Source: an uncultured Candidatus Saccharibacteria bacterium
GTDB lineage: Bacteria; Patescibacteriota; Saccharimonadia; Saccharimonadales; Saccharimonadaceae
Length of the DNA stretch: 60,120 bases
Reading direction: 5' to 3'
NCBI GenBank assembly: GCA_937981355.1
Contig: CALJPD010000003.1
Coordinates: 1-60,120, forward strand
The notes under the pieces were generated by a model. That model was not told the DNA's origin. It made no database searches and saw nothing but the letters and a program-made list of their open reading frames with translations. The position numbers and the translations under genes are program-made. Below are positions 7,851-17,474 of this stretch, in pieces (position 1 is the stretch's first letter; each line of letters begins with the position of its first letter).

Positions 7851-9365
7851 TTACGGATAATTGACACCTGGCGCAGTCTTGCCGAGCAGTGTCTGCACAG
7901 TGACGAAGCGATAGCCTTGCTGCTTGAGCGTGCTGAGGATGCAGGGCACAGCATTGACAGAGGTGGGGTGAATGTCGTGCATGAGGATGATAGCGCCTGG
8001 CCGCGCACCAGCAACGGCACGGTTGCAAACAATGGTGCTATTGCGATCAGCCCAGTCGCGTGTATCGACCGACCATAAGATAGAGGCCATACCACGCTGG
8101 CGCAGTTGCTCGAGGACGACACTGTTTACTGCGCCATATGGTGGGCGCATGATAGTAGGCGCAGTGCCTGTTGCTTGGGCAATAGCATTGTTGGTTCGGT
8201 CGATCTCGCTACCGATTGCTTCTGCACTATACTGTGGCAGAACCGGATGGCTCCACGAGTGGTTACCCAGCTGGTGACCACTGGTATGGATGCGGCGCAC
8301 AACGTCAGCACGGGCTGCAACTTTGCTGCCGATCATGAAGAATGTGCCTTTTGCGCTATACTGGTCTAGGGTATCAAGCAGCTCGTTGGTGTATGGTCCA
8401 GGCCCGTCGTCGAAGGTGAGGGCGATGCAGGCTTGAGCGCAGGACGCAGAGGGCGCTGGTGCGGCTGGTGCAGGGGTAGCAATTGGCTTGGGCTGCGGCT
8501 TGGGCAGGGCAGGAATGGTGGCAATTTGCCGCGCCTGGGTGGTTTGCAGTGCGGCGAGGATACTGGTGAAGGGGAGAGAGATCGTCATTGTGCCATACGA
8601 TGACGGCACGAGTGCAGCTTGGCTAAAGGGCCAGGCAAGTGTATTGTCATTGGTGATAATGAAGTTGGTGAGTGCGTCCTCTGTGACCATTTCGCCAAGA
8701 TCGACGGCTGGCTGCTGGCGCTCGGCAATTGTTGCCGCAACGGAGCGCTGCGCAGCATCAATGACAGTGCGGAGGTGTACAGTATTACCGCCAACGAGAT
8801 CGCGTAGGGTGATAGCTGTGCCGGTCTGCTTGTTGAATGTCCAAAATCGGGTAAAGCTAGCGGGGTGAGCACCGTGGGTGTCTTGGTTGGCTTGAATAAT
8901 AACAGATAGGGCAGCATTGGTATTGTGGGCAATTTGGTAGCTGATTGCCTCGGTCATTGGCCGGTGGAAGGTGCGGCCAGCTGCGACGCTTTGGCGAAAC
9001 TCATGATCGAGCTGGTCGATGGCGCTCGCGATAGTAGTGTCGATCGTGTGGTTGCCCGTCAGTGGATATTCGAGCGAGACCTTTTCTTTGCTAGAAGTGC
9101 GGCTGACCAGCTTCGAGCGGATACCTTGGTAGTGTGAATCGACGAAGGAGTATTTCTCATCTGTTTTATCGGTTGTGCGCGCGGCTGGTGGGGAAGGCTG
9201 CGGTGTAGTAGGTCGCACCACATGGACGATAATGAGAGTAATAACGAGGCCACATAATGCACAGGCAAGTAGCGCAAGCAAGATAACCATGCGGCGTCGC
9301 GCTTGGGTGCAGCGTTTGTGATGCCGCTGCAAGCGCGATGCTGGTGAGGGAGATTGACGCTCCAT
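7851..9365 (-). CDS. Membrane-anchored polysaccharide deacetylase (NodB domain)
   Basis: A basic N-terminus and one transmembrane helix (about residues 25-50) are followed by a DUF3298/PdaC-like region (about 70-290), a proline/alanine linker, and a C-terminal NodB domain: TFDDGPGPYTNELLDTL (metal-binding Asp-Asp), the HSWSHP histidine motif, RPPYGAVN, and ILMHDIH. NodB enzymes remove N- or O-acetyl groups from peptidoglycan or other glycans outside the cell. In an epibiont it could modify its own wall against lysozyme, or host glycans. TATACT lies 6 bases before the ATG with no ribosome-binding site (leaderless). Confidence 0.9.
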   Translation of the reverse strand: MERQSPSPASRLQRHHKRCTQARRRMVILLALLACALCGLVITLIIVHVVRPTTPQPSPPAARTTDKTDEKYSFVDSHYQGIRSKLVSRTSSKEKVSLEYPLTGNHTIDTTIASAIDQLDHEFRQSVAAGRTFHRPMTEAISYQIAHNTNAALSVIIQANQDTHGAHPASFTRFWTFNKQTGTAITLRDLVGGNTVHLRTVIDAAQRSVAATIAERQQPAVDLGEMVTEDALTNFIITNDNTLAWPFSQAALVPSSYGTMTISLPFTSILAALQTTQARQIATIPALPKPQPKPIATPAPAAPAPSASCAQACIALTFDDGPGPYTNELLDTLDQYSAKGTFFMIGSKVAARADVVRRIHTSGHQLGNHSWSHPVLPQYSAEAIGSEIDRTNNAIAQATGTAPTIMRPPYGAVNSVVLEQLRQRGMASILWSVDTRDWADRNSTIVCNRAVAGARPGAIILMHDIHPTSVNAVPCILSTLKQQGYRFVTVQTLLGKTAPGVNYP

Positions 9366-9466
9366 ACCGCTAGTATAGCAAAATAATGAGCATAAGCGCC
9401 ATAGATATGATGATTATGCTCGTACCTATTACACAAGCGCAGCCTATGGTATAATTTAGGCAGAAT

Positions 9467-9898
9467 ATGGGACCACAACAGCCGCGATTCAATAGTTCTC
9501 CTGAGCAGCCTCGGGCAAATAACCCGAATATTTTCCGTTCGCCAGCGCCTCAAATGCACGAGCGGCTTCCGGCGCTGATGCCCGAACGCCGGAGCGAGCA
9601 ACAGCCCGCTGACACGCATGAAATGATGCCGATGGTCCCGCAGCAGAGCCTCACGCTGCCAGCTCTTCCTACCACAGTTATTGCTGCGCCACAGCCCGAT
9701 CCAGATACGACTGTCACAGCTGCTCCTGCAACTGCTGCAGACGAAGACTTGATTGAAAAAGACTGGGTTATTAAGCTCAAGCAGATCATTAAGGATACCC
9801 AAGATGACCCTTACCAGCGCGAGCAGCAGGTTAGTGCTCTGCAGCGCGACTATATCTACAAACGCTATGGGCGCAAAATTGGCGCAACGGAGAACTAG
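9467..9898 (+). CDS. Proline-rich protein preceding the TraG-like ATPase
   Basis: The 143-residue product is disordered and rich in P, Q, A and T for about 95 residues. It ends in a charged helical segment (DEDLIEKDWVIKLKQIIKDTQDDPYQREQQ). I recall short proteins with the same C-terminal pattern next to type IV secretion-like genes in Saccharibacteria, but no function is known. Its stop directly abuts the ATPase ATG, so the two are one transcription unit. TATAAT (9450-9455) lies 11 bases before the ATG. Confidence 0.7.
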   Translation: MGPQQPRFNSSPEQPRANNPNIFRSPAPQMHERLPALMPERRSEQQPADTHEMMPMVPQQSLTLPALPTTVIAAPQPDPDTTVTAAPATAADEDLIEKDWVIKLKQIIKDTQDDPYQREQQVSALQRDYIYKRYGRKIGATEN

Positions 9899-12800
9899 AT
9901 GAATACCGTCACCACATTCATTATTGTTTTTGGCTCGGCTGGTCTTATTCTTATTATCTTGTTTGTTGCCTTTATCGTTTATCGTAACAGTATGCGCGAG
10001 GCCAAGAACTATGAGCGAGGCCTTAAGATGGTGCCGATCCTCATCCATTTGCCACCTGCTAGTGACGATATTGACGGTGGTGGGCGCGACAAGCGTGACC
10101 TTACAGAGGAAGTGCTATCGCAGGCCCAAGTGATGTACAACATCATTGCGAGTACTAGCACCAAGGGCTTTATGAGCCGGATCTACGGGCAGCGCCATGT
10201 GTCATTTGAGATTGTGGCGCGCGAGGGTCTGGTGTATTACTATGCAGTGGTGCCAACAGTGCTGACGGACACAGTGCGCCAGGCAATTGCTGCAGCCTAC
10301 CCCTCGGCACGGTTAGAGGAGGTGTCAGAGCACTCAGTGTTTAGTAAGGTGGGCAAGGCGAGTGGGACGATTGGTGGTGAGTTTACTCTGCGCAAAGAAT
10401 TTATTTATCCGATTTCCACCTATATGGAATCTAAGCGCGATGCGTCGCGGGCGCTGCTTAATGCAGTGTCTTCGGCTGGGCGCGAGGATGGGGTGGGGAT
10501 CCAATTTTTGATCCGCCCAGCGTATGAGAAGTGGACAAAGCGCTCTATCTCGGCTGCTGAGCAGATCGTCAAGAATAAGGGTGAGAAAAAGAGTAGTGGT
10601 GGCAGTGGCCTCTCGGCGCGTGACGTTATGCAGGCACTATGGAAGCCGCCCGAGGCAAGTGATAAGAAGGAATTTCAAGCCGAGAAGCCGCTCAGTGCGG
10701 TGGAGCAGGCTAAGGTTGATGCTATCCAAGAGAAGATTCGCTACCCTGGCTATGAGGTAATGATCCGCGTGGTGGTGTCGTCCAACACGGCGGCGCGCTC
10801 ACAGGTGCTGCTCAAGAATATTGTGGCGGCGTTTGCACTGTTTGATTCGCCGAGCTTTAATGGTTTCAAGTTTCATCTTACTAAGAATGTCGATGAGCTC
10901 GCGACGGCCTTTATCTTCCGATTTTTCCCGCAAGCAAATAGTCGCGATATTCTCAACTCAGTCGAGCTTGCAACTCTCTTCCATTTGCCAGACCAAAATA
11001 GTATTCCTACCTCGCAAGTCAAGCGCCAGATGAGCAAACAAGTCGACGGTCCAACAGAGGTGATGGAGACGGGGTTGTTGCTCGGCTACAATGAGTTCCG
11101 CGGCGTGCGCAAGCCGATTCGCCTGGCCGATAAAGACCGTCGGCGTCACATCCACATCATTGGTCAGACGGGTGTGGGTAAGTCGGTCTTGCAAGAGAAC
11201 TTGGCCTACCAGGATATGCTGGCGGGGCGGGGTTTTGCCTTGGTTGATCCACACGGTGACCTAGCTGAGGCATTGCTCGCCAAGGTGCCGCGTGATCGGG
11301 TGGAGGATATTGTCTATTTCGACCCAGGTGATATGAGCAACCCGATTGGTCTTAATATGTTTGAGTTCGATCACCCCGACCAAAAGGACTTCTTGGTGCA
11401 GGAGGCAATTAACATGCTGTATGGCTTGTATGACCCAGGCCACACTGGTATCGTTGGGCCACGCCTCGAGCATATCTTCCGTAACTGTGCGTTGCTGCTG
11501 ATGGCTGATCCTGCGGGTGGAACGTTTGTTGATGTGCCAAAGCTGCTGGTGGATGAGCAATTCCGCAATGCCAAGCTCAAATACGTGACGGACCGGCAGG
11601 TGCTCGACTTTTGGACTAAAGAGTTCCCAGCCTCGCAGCGCTCCAACGAAGCTGGTGATTTGATTAGCTGGGTGATCTCCAAGTTTGGCCCATTTATTAG
11701 CAACGATGCGATGCGCAACATCATTGGCCAGACTAAGAGTGGCTTTAATTTCCCTGAGATTATGAATAACAACAAGATTTTGCTTGTTAACCTCTCCAAA
11801 GGTAAGATGGGTGATCTCAACTCGAAGTTGCTTGGTATTATCTTCGTCATGAAGTTTCAGGCAGCTGCGATGGCTCGGGCTAATATCCCCGAGCACGAGC
11901 GCAAAGACTTTACACTCTACGTTGATGAGTTCCAGAACTTTGCCACCGATAGCTTCGAGACGATCCTTAGTGAGGCACGTAAGTATCGCTTGAGTTTGGT
12001 CTTGGCTAACCAGTTTATGACGCAGCTCAAGGAAGAACTGCGCGAGGCTATCCTTGGTAACGTTGGTACAACCATTACCGGCCGAATTGGTACGACTGAT
12101 GCAGAGATTATGGTTAAGCGCTATACCCCTGTCTTTACTGCTGAGGATTTGACCAAGCTACCAAACTTCGAGTCGGTCTGTGTAGCGCAGATTAATGGTA
12201 CGCCATCAGCACCATTTAGTATGGCGTGGATTCCACCAATGGGTGAGCCAAACCAGCAATTGAGCGGTGCTCTCAAGAAACTCTCGGCCGCGAAGTATGG
12301 CCGGCCGCGCGATCAAGTAGAGCGCGATATATCTGCCCGTATCAGCGTGCAGCAGCCTAGCCAGCCAGCAGCCGGAGCAGGGCGCTCAGGAGGCGCGGCT
12401 GGTGGTGGGTCGTCTTTCCTCGATGAATGGCTTGCAAAGCGTAAGCAGATGAATGCAAAGAAGCCGCAATCGGCGGCAGCACCATCAAGCGCGCAAGCCT
12501 CACGGCCCGGTAGTCCAGCCACTCAACCACCACGGCCACAAACTGCACCAGCTTCCTCAGCTCAGCCATTGCGTGCCCAGCCAGCCACGCCACCAGCCTC
12601 TTCATTCTCTCAAGTACCACGGCCACAGCCAGCTAGCACTCCCCGCACTATGCCAAATCCAAGCGCGTCATCTCCATCGTCAGCTGCCCAGCCTACTCCA
12701 CCACCGTCACCAGCGGTGCAAGATGCGCTTGATAGAGCACGCCATGCTGCGCGGCCCAATATCCTTGGTGGCCAGCAGACCGAGGCGCGTGTTCAGTCTA

Positions 12801-12949
12801 CTCCACCAGTCGCACCATCACCCGCTCCCGAGCCAGCTATGCCATCGCCAGAAGAGCTAGAGCGCGAAGCCTTGCGTCGCCAAGGCACTCTCAACACTCA
12901 TGGCGACCTGAGCGGCGAGCCACAGGAAGTATCGATTAAGTTACATTGA
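9899..12949 (+). CDS. TraG/TraD/VirD4-like ATPase (type IV coupling protein-like)
   Basis: The 1016-residue protein has one N-terminal transmembrane helix (about residues 5-28), a large pre-ATPase region, Walker A GQTGVGKS at residues 422-429, a following VDPHGDL motif, and Walker B LYVDEFQNF. RLSLVLANQFMTQL resembles the TraG/TraD/VirD4 AAA+ domain. Coupling proteins push DNA or protein substrates through type IV secretion channels. About 190 C-terminal residues are a proline/serine/alanine/glutamine-rich tail, which is unusual and perhaps a substrate or partner docking arm. No relaxase or VirB genes are visible in the window. Confidence 0.85.
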   Translation: MNTVTTFIIVFGSAGLILIILFVAFIVYRNSMREAKNYERGLKMVPILIHLPPASDDIDGGGRDKRDLTEEVLSQAQVMYNIIASTSTKGFMSRIYGQRHVSFEIVAREGLVYYYAVVPTVLTDTVRQAIAAAYPSARLEEVSEHSVFSKVGKASGTIGGEFTLRKEFIYPISTYMESKRDASRALLNAVSSAGREDGVGIQFLIRPAYEKWTKRSISAAEQIVKNKGEKKSSGGSGLSARDVMQALWKPPEASDKKEFQAEKPLSAVEQAKVDAIQEKIRYPGYEVMIRVVVSSNTAARSQVLLKNIVAAFALFDSPSFNGFKFHLTKNVDELATAFIFRFFPQANSRDILNSVELATLFHLPDQNSIPTSQVKRQMSKQVDGPTEVMETGLLLGYNEFRGVRKPIRLADKDRRRHIHIIGQTGVGKSVLQENLAYQDMLAGRGFALVDPHGDLAEALLAKVPRDRVEDIVYFDPGDMSNPIGLNMFEFDHPDQKDFLVQEAINMLYGLYDPGHTGIVGPRLEHIFRNCALLLMADPAGGTFVDVPKLLVDEQFRNAKLKYVTDRQVLDFWTKEFPASQRSNEAGDLISWVISKFGPFISNDAMRNIIGQTKSGFNFPEIMNNNKILLVNLSKGKMGDLNSKLLGIIFVMKFQAAAMARANIPEHERKDFTLYVDEFQNFATDSFETILSEARKYRLSLVLANQFMTQLKEELREAILGNVGTTITGRIGTTDAEIMVKRYTPVFTAEDLTKLPNFESVCVAQINGTPSAPFSMAWIPPMGEPNQQLSGALKKLSAAKYGRPRDQVERDISARISVQQPSQPAAGAGRSGGAAGGGSSFLDEWLAKRKQMNAKKPQSAAAPSSAQASRPGSPATQPPRPQTAPASSAQPLRAQPATPPASSFSQVPRPQPASTPRTMPNPSASSPSSAAQPTPPPSPAVQDALDRARHAARPNILGGQQTEARVQSTPPVAPSPAPEPAMPSPEELEREALRRQGTLNTHGDLSGEPQEVSIKLH

Positions 12950-13035
12950 TGAACGCTTAATACAGGTGATAGAGAACACAAGCGGCAAGTACGATATTTT
13001 TCGACGTTCGTTACCATGTGTATTATACTAAGTCT

Positions 13036-13527
13036 ATGAAAACGCACTACACTTTACTGGAACTAAGCCAAGGTTGGCGGTATGTCGGCGACGATTGGGA
13101 ACTGGATTCTGATAACACAACCTGCCGAAACAAGCTCACATCTGCGACGACAACGTTTGGTGCCGACGACACATGCCCCTGGTGCATTGAACTCGGAGTA
13201 GAACGGACACTTCCGCGTGAGGCGGGCGTGCCCACTCCTTACCCTATAGAAGGCGGTCGCTACGTCCTTACCGTTTGTTCGCCCTCGTTCGTTGATGATC
13301 CACGTGGCACGTGGTACTTTGAAGATGACGATGAGGAAGGTGATGACGAAGTAAAACCTCTGATTATGAATACGCTTGACTACAACGCCATCACTGAGTT
13401 TGTTGAAACAAAATTAAAGGAGTATACATTCACATCCACACCTGACGATCCATATGGAGACGATGTCGAATTCCACAATGTCACGAAGCACTGGCTTTAT
13501 GATGCCGACTGGGACGATTACCACTAA
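13036..13527 (+). CDS. Acidic hypothetical protein with CPWC motif, leaderless
   Basis: The start is set by TATACT at 13024-13029, exactly 6 bases before the ATG, with TCGACG 17 bases further upstream. The 163-residue product is very acidic (a DDDEEGDDE run near residue 105) and has one CPWC pair near residue 55 in a context unlike thioredoxin. I recognise no family. It is flanked by non-coding gaps and may be a recent arrival. Confidence 0.6.
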   Translation: MKTHYTLLELSQGWRYVGDDWELDSDNTTCRNKLTSATTTFGADDTCPWCIELGVERTLPREAGVPTPYPIEGGRYVLTVCSPSFVDDPRGTWYFEDDDEEGDDEVKPLIMNTLDYNAITEFVETKLKEYTFTSTPDDPYGDDVEFHNVTKHWLYDADWDDYH

Positions 13528-13767
13528 TAGATTTAGATTTTCGCTATTTTCGCTATTTTCACTCGTATGTAGTGATAATAGCTGAGGGACTTGAGAGGAG
13601 TGATACTATGTTGTCCGTTTGCTTTGGGGCTGAGTGTTTAGCTAACAGTAACACTGGCTGTAGGTCGTAGGAAGTGTCGATTAAGTTATGTTAGGTCTAT
13701 TCAACTAAGACATCAACATGATATACAATAAGTTAGTTAAACATTTTACACACGTTATGGAGCAAAT

Positions 13768-14238
13768 ATGTCAACACAAGTAGCGGGAAATATCAATCAG
13801 TACATCAAACTGGTCGGACAGAGCGGAGAGACAGTCAAGGCGGAAGTGCAACACATTATTGACACCTCAGGCTGCACTCTAAGTATACGAGAAGTCGACG
13901 AAGACTTCCTCGGCTACGGCTCAACTGAGTCATATTGGTCGCTACATGCCGCAGGATTAGAATTTCACTGGAAGAACGATCTACTGAGTGCTGCTACACT
14001 ATTCACTCAAGAACAGCTGTTCGGCAAATATAGTCCATATTCCCAACCTCTATTTGACAACTTTTCCAACACTGCCACGCGAGATGAGATTATTCAGAAT
14101 CTCGGCAAGCCTGCGAGAGAAGGGAAATGGAAACAGTCTTGGATTCGCTACAATAATCCAAATGGCACTTGGATTAACTTTGAGTTCGACGGCACACTGC
14201 ATTTGCGCATGGTGATGGTTTGCATGCCTGTTAGCTAG
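13768..14238 (+). CDS. Hypothetical protein, possibly immunity-protein-like
   Basis: GGAG precedes the ATG. The 156-residue cytoplasmic product has FGKYSPYSQPLFDNF followed by TRDEIIQNLGKPAREGK, a pattern (threonine-arginine-acidic, then LGKP) seen in several orphan immunity proteins of polymorphic toxin systems. No toxin lies beside it. Function is uncertain. Confidence 0.55.
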   Translation: MSTQVAGNINQYIKLVGQSGETVKAEVQHIIDTSGCTLSIREVDEDFLGYGSTESYWSLHAAGLEFHWKNDLLSAATLFTQEQLFGKYSPYSQPLFDNFSNTATRDEIIQNLGKPAREGKWKQSWIRYNNPNGTWINFEFDGTLHLRMVMVCMPVS

Positions 14239-14480
14239 CCGATTTAGTTCTCTTCTTCCAAGGTATCGCGTAGACCCTCAAGGTTCTCGTTGCTGAGTCA
14301 ATAGTGGTATTGTTCACTCATGACATACGTAGCCACCGTCGTTCAGGTGCTTCTCTCTAGTCCGAGTGATCTTCCTCTAGAGTATTGAAGTTTGATTAAT
14401 AAGGCACTATTCACATGTGGAGTGTGGGTGATAAGTGATTGAATCATGTTGTTGAGCGAGCAGTGATTTGCAGAGGTAAG

Positions 14481-15107
14481 CTACACATTTCGCCGACCAA
14501 GCATCATCATGCGCACAAAGTCGAAGGCGAGGCCGCAGAGCCAGCCGAGGGCGAAGGCGGCAATAGATTCGGCACCAGAGAGTGGATAGCCGTTGAAGCG
14601 GGCGATGAGGTAGATGGCTAGGGTGAGTACGAAGGCGGCAATGGCACCGGAGAGCAGCGCGTTGGGCCGGGCAACGGTGTTGCCAGTGACTTCGCTTGCT
14701 TTCTCGATGGCTGGGTTGTGGATGACTTTACTAAAAGCGCGGCTCGAGGGCGAGAGCTGGGATTGGACAGCTGCCATGGTTTTATCGAAGCGTTCTTGTT
14801 GAGCGGCTGGGCTGGTTTGGCGTTGGCGCTCGGCGCGCTGTTGTTCGCGGGTTTCGCGCTGGCGGCGCTCAGCTTCGGCAGTGGCTCGTTCTTGCTCGGC
14901 AGCTTGCTCGTAGACTTGCTCGGCTTCGTGGCGAGCGGCCCGAAGGGTTTCGCGTTGCTGACGCGTTTCGCCCTGGAGGCTGGGGTGTTCAAGCTGGCGG
15001 TGTTCGCCAGATTGGCGCAGGGCAGTCAGCTGTTCGGCACGTGATTGCTCGATGGTTTGCTCGGTGCGGCGCTCAGATTGGCGCTTGGTGGTAAATCGTT
15101 CTGCCAT
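14481..15107 (-). CDS. Coiled-coil protein with C-terminal membrane anchor
   Basis: The ribosome-binding site AAGGAGAAACC precedes the ATG. Residues 1-115 are almost entirely E/R/Q/A, a long charged coiled coil. Two hydrophobic segments follow (about 148-168 and 178-198). It begins 14 bases after the surface-protein gene and is probably in the same operon. It could tether or organise that surface structure; family unknown. Confidence 0.7.
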   Translation of the reverse strand: MAERFTTKRQSERRTEQTIEQSRAEQLTALRQSGEHRQLEHPSLQGETRQQRETLRAARHEAEQVYEQAAEQERATAEAERRQRETREQQRAERQRQTSPAAQQERFDKTMAAVQSQLSPSSRAFSKVIHNPAIEKASEVTGNTVARPNALLSGAIAAFVLTLAIYLIARFNGYPLSGAESIAAFALGWLCGLAFDFVRMMMLGRRNV

Positions 15108-15121
15108 TGGTTTCTCCTTGG

Positions 15122-16741
15122 TTAGATTGTTCCGGCGTTAAAGTTGCGGCGCACGAGGCGGATCTCGGTGCTGAGTTGGCGTGAGCGGGCGTAGAAGAAG
15201 ACCACTACTGCAAGGACGATGCCAGCAAAGATGATATTCTCGCTGCTACCAGTGTGGGGTAGCTCGGTTACGACTTGCTCGACGACGCGCTTCTCGGCGG
15301 GGCAATCTACCTTAGTGCTAAGTGTGTTGCCAAAGGTGTTGTCGATGCGGCAATCGTAGGAGGTTGCGTTGCTGGTACCAGTGCCCATCGAAGGAATCTG
15401 GTCTTTGAGCTGGACGGTAAATTGCCGCTCTTGGCTCTCACCTGGTTTGATTTCCACGGCTGGCCAACTGAGGATGGTTGCATCGGTGCTGGCGCTTTGA
15501 TTGGTATCTCTGCCAAGAGTACCGCCACCAGCGTTGACAACTGTAGCGTATTGAAGGACGTCACCGAGGTTGTCGCTAAAGGTGAATTTCTCGGCATTGA
15601 GGCCTTTGTTGGTGACGCTGAGCTTATAGGTAATGCGGTCGTGGGCTTTGGCAGTGACGGCGGTCGTCTCAGCGCTGTTTTGGGTGAGATTGTGGCCACT
15701 CTTGGTCTGGACGAATTTGGCAGTACAGGTCTTGTCCTCTAACCAGAGGGTGTTGTTGCCTGGGCAAGGCTGGCAGCGAGCGTCGTCTTTGAGCAGGGTA
15801 GGATTGACTGGGCAGCGGGCGGGTGCAGCGATGACGAAGGTCTTGGCACAGGCTTCGCTGGTGCGATCGCCCAGAGAGGTTTTGACAGTGAGGACGACGC
15901 GGTACGAACCGGGCGTTTTCTCGCTGTAGCTGACGGTAGGCGTACTGCTCTCGAGTGTTTTGGCGAGCTTGCCATCGCGGTAGACCTGGAAGACATAGCC
16001 GGTGATGGTAGCGCCATGCTGGGCAGATGCTGCAGCGGTGAATTGGTAGGTGGTGTCGTTCTTGTTGATAACAAGGCCACTACAGCTTGCCACTGGCGTT
16101 GGCTTGACGACGGATGGCGGCGTGCTGCAGTTTGGATAAGTACCGACCTGGCCGGGTGGGCAAACAGGTGCGGGTGGCACTGTCTGGGTAATGAGGTTAC
16201 CACAGTTGAGCATAATGGCGAACCAGCCAAACTTTGCTGAGTGGCCAACGAATGCCCGGTAGGTGAAGTTCCCCCACAAGCGGTGTGGTCGGTAGTAGAA
16301 GTTGCGCATTCCACCTTGCGCTGCCTTCACAGAATACACGCCTTCGCCCTGGGCAGCACTAAAGTGCGGCGTCATTCCCCACGAGTAGGTGCTCTCGGTG
16401 CTTCGCCGGGTTTCGAGGCGAGTTGTCGCTTGTTGCAGCTCAGCACGGGTAATGCCGATGGTGCTGTAGAGGTCGCGGATGTTGTTAGTGTTGGCGTCGT
16501 AGTGCGCCATGAGCTGCGAGCCATTGCTAATTCCACCGTAGATCATATCGCTTGGGTCGGCAGCGTTAGCCGATTCTGGTGGTACAAGCAGTGTAAAAGA
16601 CTGCACGACGAGCGCCAGCGCAGTGAAGATCAGCCCCAAGCGGCGCGTTGCCTCTTCCTTGCGCAAACGCTTCGCATAGAAGCCCAGTTGGCCGACGATC
16701 GCCGGGCTGAGCGATAAGTTTGATACGAGTTTCCGAAACAT
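15122..16741 (-). CDS. Large surface protein with PKD-like and DUF11-like domains and LPHTG-type C-terminus
   Basis: I choose MFRK at 16741 because GGGGGTA precedes it; the frame is open further upstream. The order is an N-terminal transmembrane/signal segment (about 38-60), a unique domain, a PKD-like beta domain (YQFTAAASAQHGATITGYVFQVYRDG), a Cys-rich part (CPVNP, CQPCPG), and a DUF11-like repeat (ITYKLSVTNKGLNAEKFTFSD). It ends with LPHTGSS, a hydrophobic helix and a basic tail. That ending matches a sortase sorting signal, but no sortase is visible here. It may be part of an adhesin or pilus-like host-contact apparatus. Confidence 0.75.
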   Translation of the reverse strand: MFRKLVSNLSLSPAIVGQLGFYAKRLRKEEATRRLGLIFTALALVVQSFTLLVPPESANAADPSDMIYGGISNGSQLMAHYDANTNNIRDLYSTIGITRAELQQATTRLETRRSTESTYSWGMTPHFSAAQGEGVYSVKAAQGGMRNFYYRPHRLWGNFTYRAFVGHSAKFGWFAIMLNCGNLITQTVPPAPVCPPGQVGTYPNCSTPPSVVKPTPVASCSGLVINKNDTTYQFTAAASAQHGATITGYVFQVYRDGKLAKTLESSTPTVSYSEKTPGSYRVVLTVKTSLGDRTSEACAKTFVIAAPARCPVNPTLLKDDARCQPCPGNNTLWLEDKTCTAKFVQTKSGHNLTQNSAETTAVTAKAHDRITYKLSVTNKGLNAEKFTFSDNLGDVLQYATVVNAGGGTLGRDTNQSASTDATILSWPAVEIKPGESQERQFTVQLKDQIPSMGTGTSNATSYDCRIDNTFGNTLSTKVDCPAEKRVVEQVVTELPHTGSSENIIFAGIVLAVVVFFYARSRQLSTEIRLVRRNFNAGTI

Positions 16742-16913
16742 GATGTACCCCCATAGATCATCGATGTTAGCTAAATGTTCTATGTATATTCTAGCAATGT
16801 GTTGCACGAAATGCAATTGTTTATTGGTTGTGCTGACTGATACATGATGCAGAACCTGCGGCGCAGCTCGTCTCATTTGACAATAAGCCCCAATTTAGAT
16901 AATAATATGGAAT

Positions 16914-17360
16914 ATGGCTCGCTCTGTTCGCTCACACCGTCCCGAGGACTTTGCGCTCGATATTGCGCATGACGAGCTAGATCTCTTTCGCTGGTTTCTC
17001 TTGGTGTATCTGCTGGGTAAGCCGATTCAATCACGGGTGGCGGTGCAGACCTGGCGTCTCTTGGTGGAGCATCAGCTTGATACGCCGTGGGCGCTGCTTG
17101 CGGTGGAGCGCAGACGCCTCGTGCGGCTGCTGGATGAAGGCAAATACACGCGCTATGATGAGAAAACAGCGACGGCGCTGCGACTCTGTGCACAGCAGCT
17201 GATTGACTGGTATGATGGCTCGCTGATGCTGCTCATCGGCAGTAGCTCGGGCGAAGCTGAGTGCGCCAAACGTCTGCAAAAATTCTATGGTGTCGGACCA
17301 AAGACAGTAGAGATTTTCCTGCGCGGCGTGGCTGAGCTATTTGCTCAGCGTGTGGAATAA
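16914..17360 (+). CDS. Small helix-hairpin-helix (HhH-GPD-like) protein
   Basis: The 148-residue all-helical product ends with LQKFYGVGPKTVEIFLRG, a helix-hairpin-helix DNA-binding motif as in endonuclease III-type glycosylases. The usual glycosylase length, catalytic Lys/Asp context and iron-sulfur cysteines are not evident, so catalysis is doubtful. TTGACA at 16877 with TAATAA 17 bases later lies only 8 bases from the ATG, so the mRNA may be leaderless. Role: probably DNA binding or repair. Confidence 0.65.
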   Translation: MARSVRSHRPEDFALDIAHDELDLFRWFLLVYLLGKPIQSRVAVQTWRLLVEHQLDTPWALLAVERRRLVRLLDEGKYTRYDEKTATALRLCAQQLIDWYDGSLMLLIGSSSGEAECAKRLQKFYGVGPKTVEIFLRGVAELFAQRVE

Positions 17361-17474
17361 GCGAATGCCAGAAATACTAGTTCTATACTTGAGCACTATA
17401 CCGAGTAAATCACTATTGTAACACATTTACATTAGCTCTCATCTGTGCGATAATCTTACGGAAGGAGAAGTATA

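Noticed and set aside
9059..10048. 329-codon minus-strand ORF spanning the deacetylase 5' end and the TraG operon start
   Set aside because: It overlaps two well-supported genes and their promoters and has no family features.
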